From the NCBI GenBank assembly GCA_964530115.1, contig CAZGYD010000058.1, forward strand, positions 1 to 64,000: a DNA stretch of 64,000 nt, given 5' to 3'. The DNA comes from Fen-999 sp964530115 (GTDB lineage Bacteria; Pseudomonadota; Gammaproteobacteria; Burkholderiales; Rhodocyclaceae). The notes under the pieces were generated by a model. It did no database searches and was not told the DNA's origin. It saw nothing but the letters and a program-made list of their open reading frames with translations. The stretch's first letter is position 1. The number at the start of each line of letters is the position of its first letter. Position numbers and translations under genes: made by a program. Positions 59,462 to 64,000 of this stretch are shown one piece after another.

Positions 59462-60763
59462 CTACTTGGGACGGCGGTCGATCACGCGCTTCGCCTTGCC
59501 GACCGAGCGCTCGATCGTCCCGACCGCCCTGACTTCGACATGGGTGGTGATGCCGATGTACGACTTGATGTGGTGGGCGAGCTCGTGGGCCGCGAACTCC
59601 TTTTCCGCCGCGGTCGCCGTGGCGAACTCCGGTTTCATTTCCACGTTCACCGTCATCGTGTCGAGGTGGCCGTCGCGGTCGACCTCGATCAGGTAGTGCG
59701 GCGAGAGCCTCGGCGTCTTGAGGATCTGCTCCTCGATCTGGGAGGGGAAGACGTTGACGCCGCGGATGATGAGCATGTCGTCGGAGCGGCCGGTGATCTT
59801 GCCGATGCGGCGCATCGAGCGCGAGGTCGGTGGCAGGAGCCGCGTGAGGTCGCGCGTGCGGTAGCGGATCACCGGCAGCGCCTCCTTGGTCAGCGAGGTG
59901 AACACCAGCTCGCCGAGCTCGCCATCCGGCAGCACCTCGCCGGTATTGGGGTCGATGATCTCGGGGTAGAAGTGATCCTCCCAGACCACGGGGCCGTCCT
60001 TCGATTCGACGCACTCGTTGGCGACGCCGGGGCCGATCACTTCGGAAAGGCCGTAGATGTCGACGGCATCCATGCCGAAGCGGCTCTCGATCTCCTCGCG
60101 CATCTGCTGGGTCCAAGGCTCGGCACCGTGAATGCCCAGCCGCAACGAGCACTTCGCGGGATCGAGCCCCTGGCGGACGAACTCGTCGCCGATCGCCAGC
60201 ATGTACGAGGGCGTGACCATGATGATGTCCGGCTCGAAATCCTGGATCAGCTGCACCTGTCGCTCGGTCTGGCCGCCGCCGAAGGGGATCACCGTGCAGC
60301 CGAGCCGCTCGGCACCGTAGTGCGCGCCGAGGCCGCCGGTGAACAGCCCATAACCGTAGGAGACATGCACCTTATCGCCCGGACGGCCGCCCGCGGCGTA
60401 GATCGAGCGGGCCATCAGATGCGCCCACATGTCGATGTCCTTCTGCGTGTAGCCAACGACGGTCGGCTTGCCGGTGGTGCCGGAAGATGCGTGGACGCGC
60501 ACGACCTTCTCGCGCGGCACGGCGAACATCTTGAACGGGTAGTTCTCGCGCAGATCCTGCTTGGTGGTGAAGGGAAACTTCGCCAGATCGGAAAGCTCCC
60601 TCAGGTCTTGTGGATGGATGCCTGCCTCGTCGAATTTTTGCTTGTAGTGGGGCACGTTGTCGTAGGCGTGCCGCAGTGACCAGCGCAGACGTTCCAGCTG
60701 CAGTGCCGCGATCTCGTCACGGCTCGCGTTTTCGATCGCATCGAAGCCAATCTTGTCGGACAT
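59462..60763 (-). CDS. paaK: phenylacetate-CoA ligase, second paralogue
   Basis: A 433-residue PaaK with the same signatures as the first copy (HASSGTTGKPT; FTGGLGAHYGAERLGC; SKDGPVVWEDHFYPEII). The start has GGAGGGG upstream. Two paralogues may differ in substrate range or in use under aerobic and anaerobic conditions; the sequence does not tell which. Other paa catabolic genes are not in the window. Confidence 0.93.
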   Translation of the reverse strand: MSDKIGFDAIENASRDEIAALQLERLRWSLRHAYDNVPHYKQKFDEAGIHPQDLRELSDLAKFPFTTKQDLRENYPFKMFAVPREKVVRVHASSGTTGKPTVVGYTQKDIDMWAHLMARSIYAAGGRPGDKVHVSYGYGLFTGGLGAHYGAERLGCTVIPFGGGQTERQVQLIQDFEPDIIMVTPSYMLAIGDEFVRQGLDPAKCSLRLGIHGAEPWTQQMREEIESRFGMDAVDIYGLSEVIGPGVANECVESKDGPVVWEDHFYPEIIDPNTGEVLPDGELGELVFTSLTKEALPVIRYRTRDLTRLLPPTSRSMRRIGKITGRSDDMLIIRGVNVFPSQIEEQILKTPRLSPHYLIEVDRDGHLDTMTVNVEMKPEFATATAAEKEFAAHELAHHIKSYIGITTHVEVRAVGTIERSVGKAKRVIDRRPK

Positions 60764-60790
60764 GTTCCCCTCCCGAGCGCCGATTATCGC

Positions 60791-61237
60791 TCAAGCGGCA
60801 GCACTTTCGCCTTGATCGAAGAAGTGGCCCTTGATCCGAGCCGCGCGTCCGCGGAAAACGGCGATCAGCCGGCCGTCCTGGTTGGTCACCTCGATGTCAT
60901 AGACACCGCTGCGCCCGCCCTGGTGGCGCGCCTGACCACGAGCCGTGAGGACGTCGCCCAGGTGCGCAGGGGCAAGGAAGTTGATGTCGACGCCGGCAGC
61001 GACGGTGCGATGGTTGAAGCTGTTGCAGGCGTAGGCGAACGTCGAGTCGGCGACGGCGAAGATGAATCCGCCGTGGCAGGTGCCGTGGCCATTGACCATG
61101 TCCGGGCGGACGGTCATGGTCAGCGTCGCGGTGCCGGGCCCGACCTCGACGATCCGCATGCCGAGGCCGCGCGCCGCGTGGTCGTCGGGCCACATGATCT
61201 CGGCGCAGCGGCAGGCGATCTGTTCCGGCGTCAGCAT
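60791..61237 (-). CDS. paaI: PaaI hydroxyphenylacetyl-CoA thioesterase
   Basis: Hot-dog-fold thioesterase of 148 residues that releases CoA from dead-end ring-hydroxylated phenylacetyl-CoA. The motif NGHGTCHGGFIFAVADSTFAYACN (parts) with the catalytic Asp, and GVDINFLAPAHLGD, are typical. The start codon gives MLTPEQIACRCAEIMW. First gene of the minus-strand phenylacetate string, divergent from sucC. Confidence 0.9.
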   Translation of the reverse strand: MLTPEQIACRCAEIMWPDDHAARGLGMRIVEVGPGTATLTMTVRPDMVNGHGTCHGGFIFAVADSTFAYACNSFNHRTVAAGVDINFLAPAHLGDVLTARGQARHQGGRSGVYDIEVTNQDGRLIAVFRGRAARIKGHFFDQGESAAA

Positions 61238-61336
61238 TCTGCAAGGATCGGGCGGCAAGCTATCAATTGTGCGATGGCCAGCATAATTGGATATTATGCG
61301 CGGCTCTGAGCGAGACCAAGCGAGGAAGAGTATCTC

Positions 61337-62497
61337 ATGAAGATCCACGAGTATCAGGGCAAGGAACTCTTGAGGAAATTCGGCGTTCCGACCCCGCGGG
61401 GCATTCCCTGTTTTTCCGTCGATGAGGCCGTCAAGGCAGCCAAGACGCTCGGCGGTTCCCTTTGGGTAGTGAAGGCGCAGATCCATGCCGGCGGGCGCGG
61501 CAAGGGCGGCGGCGTCAGGCTCGCCCGCTCGCTCGACGAGGTCCGGCAGCATGCCGGCGCGATTCTGGGCATGCGGCTCGTGACCCACCAGACCGGCCCG
61601 GATGGTCGCATCGTCCGGCGCCTGCTCGTCGAGGAAGGCTCGGACATCAGGAAGGAGTACTACGCCGCCGTCCTCACCGACCGCGCGAGCCAGAAGGTGG
61701 CGATGATGGCCTCCTCTGAAGGCGGTATGGACATCGAGGAAGTCGCGGCGAAGACGCCGGAAAAGATCATCAAGGTCTTCGTCGATCCGCTCGACGGCAT
61801 TTCCGAGGCCCAGGCGCTCGAACTCGCACGCGGCATCGGCGTCCCCGAGGGGTCGCTCGGGCAGGCCGTGGATGTCTTCAGGAAGCTCTATGCCTGCTAC
61901 ATGGAGACCGATGCCTCGCTCGCCGAGATCAATCCGCTGATCCTCGACGGCAACGGCGCCATCAAGGCGCTCGACGCCAAGTTCAACTTCGATTCGAACG
62001 CCCTTTTCCGCCAACCGGAAATCGTCGCCATGCGCGACCTCGACGAAGAGGATCCGGACGAGATCGAGGCCTCGAAGCACGATCTCGCCTATATCTCGCT
62101 CGATGGCAACATTGGCTGCCTGGTCAACGGCGCGGGCCTGGCCATGGCGACCATGGACACGATCAAACTGTTCGGCGGCGAGCCGGCCAACTTCCTCGAC
62201 GTCGGCGGCGGCGCGACGACCGAGAAGGTCACCGAGGCGTTCAAGATCATGCTCAGGAACCCCAAGGTCAAGGGCATTCTCGTCAACATCTTCGGTGGCA
62301 TCATGCGCTGTGACACCATCGCCACGGGCGTCGTCGCGGCGGCGCGGGAGGTGCATCTGTCGGTGCCGCTCGTCGTGCGCATGAAGGGCACCAATGAGGA
62401 CATCGGCAAGAAGATCCTCGCCGAGTCGGGCTTGCCGATCATCCCGGCCGATACCATGGCCGAGGCCGCGACCAAGATCGTCGCTGCCGTGAAGTGA
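61337..62497 (+). CDS. sucC: succinyl-CoA synthetase beta subunit (ADP-forming type)
   Basis: Citric acid cycle ligase subunit, 386 residues. ATP-grasp features: MKIHEYQGKELLRKFGV, VVKAQIHAGGRGKGGGV, AEINPLILDG, and the CoA-side FLDVGGGATTEKVTEAF. It is 10 bp before sucD. The 99 bp before it are A+T-richer (TATTAT at 61290-61295) and probably hold promoters for sucC and paaI. Confidence 0.97.
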   Translation: MKIHEYQGKELLRKFGVPTPRGIPCFSVDEAVKAAKTLGGSLWVVKAQIHAGGRGKGGGVRLARSLDEVRQHAGAILGMRLVTHQTGPDGRIVRRLLVEEGSDIRKEYYAAVLTDRASQKVAMMASSEGGMDIEEVAAKTPEKIIKVFVDPLDGISEAQALELARGIGVPEGSLGQAVDVFRKLYACYMETDASLAEINPLILDGNGAIKALDAKFNFDSNALFRQPEIVAMRDLDEEDPDEIEASKHDLAYISLDGNIGCLVNGAGLAMATMDTIKLFGGEPANFLDVGGGATTEKVTEAFKIMLRNPKVKGILVNIFGGIMRCDTIATGVVAAAREVHLSVPLVVRMKGTNEDIGKKILAESGLPIIPADTMAEAATKIVAAVK

Positions 62498-62507
62498 GGA
62501 ATGCGAA

Positions 62508-63401
62508 ATGTCGATCCTGATCAACAAGGACACCAAGGTCATCACCCAGGGCATCACCGGCAAGACCGGCCAGTTTCACACCGAGAAGTGCATCGAGTAC
62601 GCCAACGGCCGCGAATGCTTCGTCGCCGGCGTCAATCCCAAGAAGGCCGGCGAGAGAATCTTTGACATCCCGATCTATGCCACCGTCAAGGAGGCCAAGG
62701 AGGCCACCGGGGCGACGGTGTCCGTGATCTACGTTCCCCCCGCCGGGGCGGCCGATGCGATCTGGGAGGCCTGCGAGGCCGATCTCGATCTGGTCATCTG
62801 CATCACCGAGGGCATTCCCGTGCGCGACATGCTCATGGTCCGCAACAAGATGAAGCGGAAAGTGGCGCAGGGCGGCAAGGAGACGCTGCTCCTCGGTCCC
62901 AACTGCCCGGGGCTGATCACGCCGGACGAGATCAAGATCGGCATCATGCCCGGCCACATTCACCGCAAGGGCCGCATCGGCATCGTCTCGCGCTCCGGCA
63001 CGCTGACTTACGAAGCCGTCGCCCAGGTCACCGAATTGGGCCTGGGACAATCCTCGGCGGTCGGCATCGGCGGCGACCCGATCAACGGCTTGAAGCACAT
63101 CGACGTCATGAAGATGTTCAATGACGACCCGGAGACCGAGGCCGTGATCATGATCGGCGAGATCGGCGGCCCCGACGAGGCCGACGCCGCGCGCTGGTGC
63201 AAGGATCACATGAAAAAGCCGGTGGTTGGCTTCGTCGCCGGCGTTACCGCGCCGCCCGGCAAGCGCATGGGTCATGCCGGCGCACTGATTTCCGGGGGCG
63301 CCGACACCGCCGAGGCGAAGCTCGCGATCATGGAGGAATGTGGCTTCAAGATCACGCGCGATCCTTCGTCCATGGGCAGGCTGCTCAAGTCGCTGCTGTA
63401 G
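62508..63401 (+). CDS. sucD: succinyl-CoA synthetase alpha subunit
   Basis: Partner of SucC; 297 residues. CoA-binding QGITGKTGQFHTEKCIEYA (parts), GPNCPGLITP, and the phosphohistidine in GHAGALI are clear. After the stop an imperfect GC-rich inverted repeat (63404-63438) could end transcription, but it has no T-tract. Confidence 0.97.
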   Translation: MSILINKDTKVITQGITGKTGQFHTEKCIEYANGRECFVAGVNPKKAGERIFDIPIYATVKEAKEATGATVSVIYVPPAGAADAIWEACEADLDLVICITEGIPVRDMLMVRNKMKRKVAQGGKETLLLGPNCPGLITPDEIKIGIMPGHIHRKGRIGIVSRSGTLTYEAVAQVTELGLGQSSAVGIGGDPINGLKHIDVMKMFNDDPETEAVIMIGEIGGPDEADAARWCKDHMKKPVVGFVAGVTAPPGKRMGHAGALISGGADTAEAKLAIMEECGFKITRDPSSMGRLLKSLL

Positions 63402-63549
63402 GGCTACGGGGCGGGGCGACGGTCCGCCCGACCCCGTGCCGGAATTTGGGTCAAAAATCAGGATTTGCTGCCGTAATACCCAGCAGTCCCGTCTTTGAAA
63501 TCACCTTGTTGCGGTGGATAGTGGCGCCGACCCGCCACTTTTGCCGATC

Positions 63550-64000
63550 ATGCCTGCCACGCTTGCCGATTCGCTCGAGATCGCCAGCTTTACCGATCCT
63601 GGCCGGGTGCGCTCGCGCAACGAGGATGCGCTGTATGCCGATGCCGGGCTGGGCCTGGCCATCGTCGCCGACGGCATGGGCGGATACAACGCCGGCGAGA
63701 TCGCGAGCGACCTGGCAACCACCGTTCTGCGCACCGAGTTGTCGAGGGCGATCGCCGACGCGCAGGCGTTCGGCGCCGCCGGCTGGGCGCAAGAGGCCGT
63801 CGGCGACGCGATCGGACGCGCCAATGCCGCGATCTTCGAGGCCGCGCAGCGCGATGCACGCTGCCAGGGCATGGGTACGACGGTCGTTCTCACGCTCTTC
63901 CATGACGGGGTCGTCACGGTCGCGCATGTCGGCGATTCGCGCCTCTACCGCTGGCGCGGCGGCGAGTTCGCCTGCCTGACGCGCGACCATTCGCTGTTGC
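63550..64000 (+). CDS. PP2C-type serine/threonine phosphatase (3' end outside window)
   Basis: N-terminal 150 residues of a PPM-family phosphatase, like bacterial Stp1/PrpC. Metal-binding aspartates are in RSRNEDALYADA and VADGMGGYNAGE; GMGTTVV, AHVGDSRLYRW and LTRDHSL are further family motifs. These proteins normally partner Hanks-type kinases or FHA proteins, which may lie beyond the window edge. The ATG is 148 bp after sucD. Confidence 0.9.
   Translation, partial: MPATLADSLEIASFTDPGRVRSRNEDALYADAGLGLAIVADGMGGYNAGEIASDLATTVLRTELSRAIADAQAFGAAGWAQEAVGDAIGRANAAIFEAAQRDARCQGMGTTVVLTLFHDGVVTVAHVGDSRLYRWRGGEFACLTRDHSLL

Noticed and set aside
63225..63265. Sequence in sucD similar to the right arm of the dispersed repeat
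   Set aside because: Only GGTAACGCC matches, it lacks the AC step and the left arm, and it encodes the universally conserved VAGVTAPPGKR of SucD.

Overview
This window is G+C-rich chromosomal DNA from a betaproteobacterium. Several blocks are typical of that class: mlaFEDACB-murA-his-hinT-tatABC, kdsD-kdsC-lptC-lptA, a phasin gene and an MSHA-type pilus locus. The protein style suggests Rhodocyclales or Nitrosomonadales (Sterolibacteriaceae-like), but no rRNA or marker fixes the genus. I found no tRNA, rRNA, CRISPR array, prophage, transposase or complete insertion sequence. The window is cut in a PLP decarboxylase at the left and in a PP2C phosphatase at the right.

Layout. 0-3 kb: end of an amino acid decarboxylase, then mtnA and a FucA-like aldolase, which look like a methylthioadenosine salvage (DHAP shunt) pair. 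3-14 kb: ppk2 with two small genes, plsB, glnS, crcB, hrpA, an EI24-type membrane protein and a molybdopterin-binding-domain protein. 14-20 kb: a phasin with its own promoter, operator-like repeats and terminator, then lptA-lptC-kdsC-kdsD on the minus strand and a KefB-type antiporter on the plus strand. 20-39 kb: an MSHA-type type IV pilus locus. It holds the pilin with a sigma-54 promoter, a membrane histidine kinase, an adenylate cyclase, a prepilin, a large lectin-like pilus protein, mshK/J/I/G/E/N/L/M-like genes and a sigma-54-dependent response regulator. 39-53 kb: mlaFEDACB, murA, the his genes (hisC inverted), hinT and tatABC. 53-64 kb: a DegS/DegQ-like protease, a Nif3-like protein, a FimV-like protein, msrA, a methyltransferase, two phenylacetate-CoA ligases flanking a degenerate GGDEF protein, paaI, sucCD and a PP2C phosphatase.

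The most unusual feature is a dispersed 26-bp sequence. Its left arm is AAACTCAGCCG, then two variable bases, then a right arm GTAACACGCCRGC. It occurs about 10 times, plus two weaker matches. Copies lie on both strands, some between genes (mostly just after stop codons) and many inside conserved genes, where they are read in frame as short peptides (KLSRRNTPA, SAVVTRR, GVLRRLSL or RRVTAAE). One accompanies an extra stretch of about 22 residues in GlnS, one supplies part of a prepilin leader, and two sit in loops of MtnA. This resembles the protein-invading palindromic elements of Rickettsia in behaviour but not in sequence, and I know of no description of it.

The pilus region looks like one regulated system: a kinase and a sigma-54 activator bracket it, the pilin has a sigma-54 promoter, the extension ATPase has a c-di-GMP-binding MshEN domain, and an adenylate cyclase ends the gene string.
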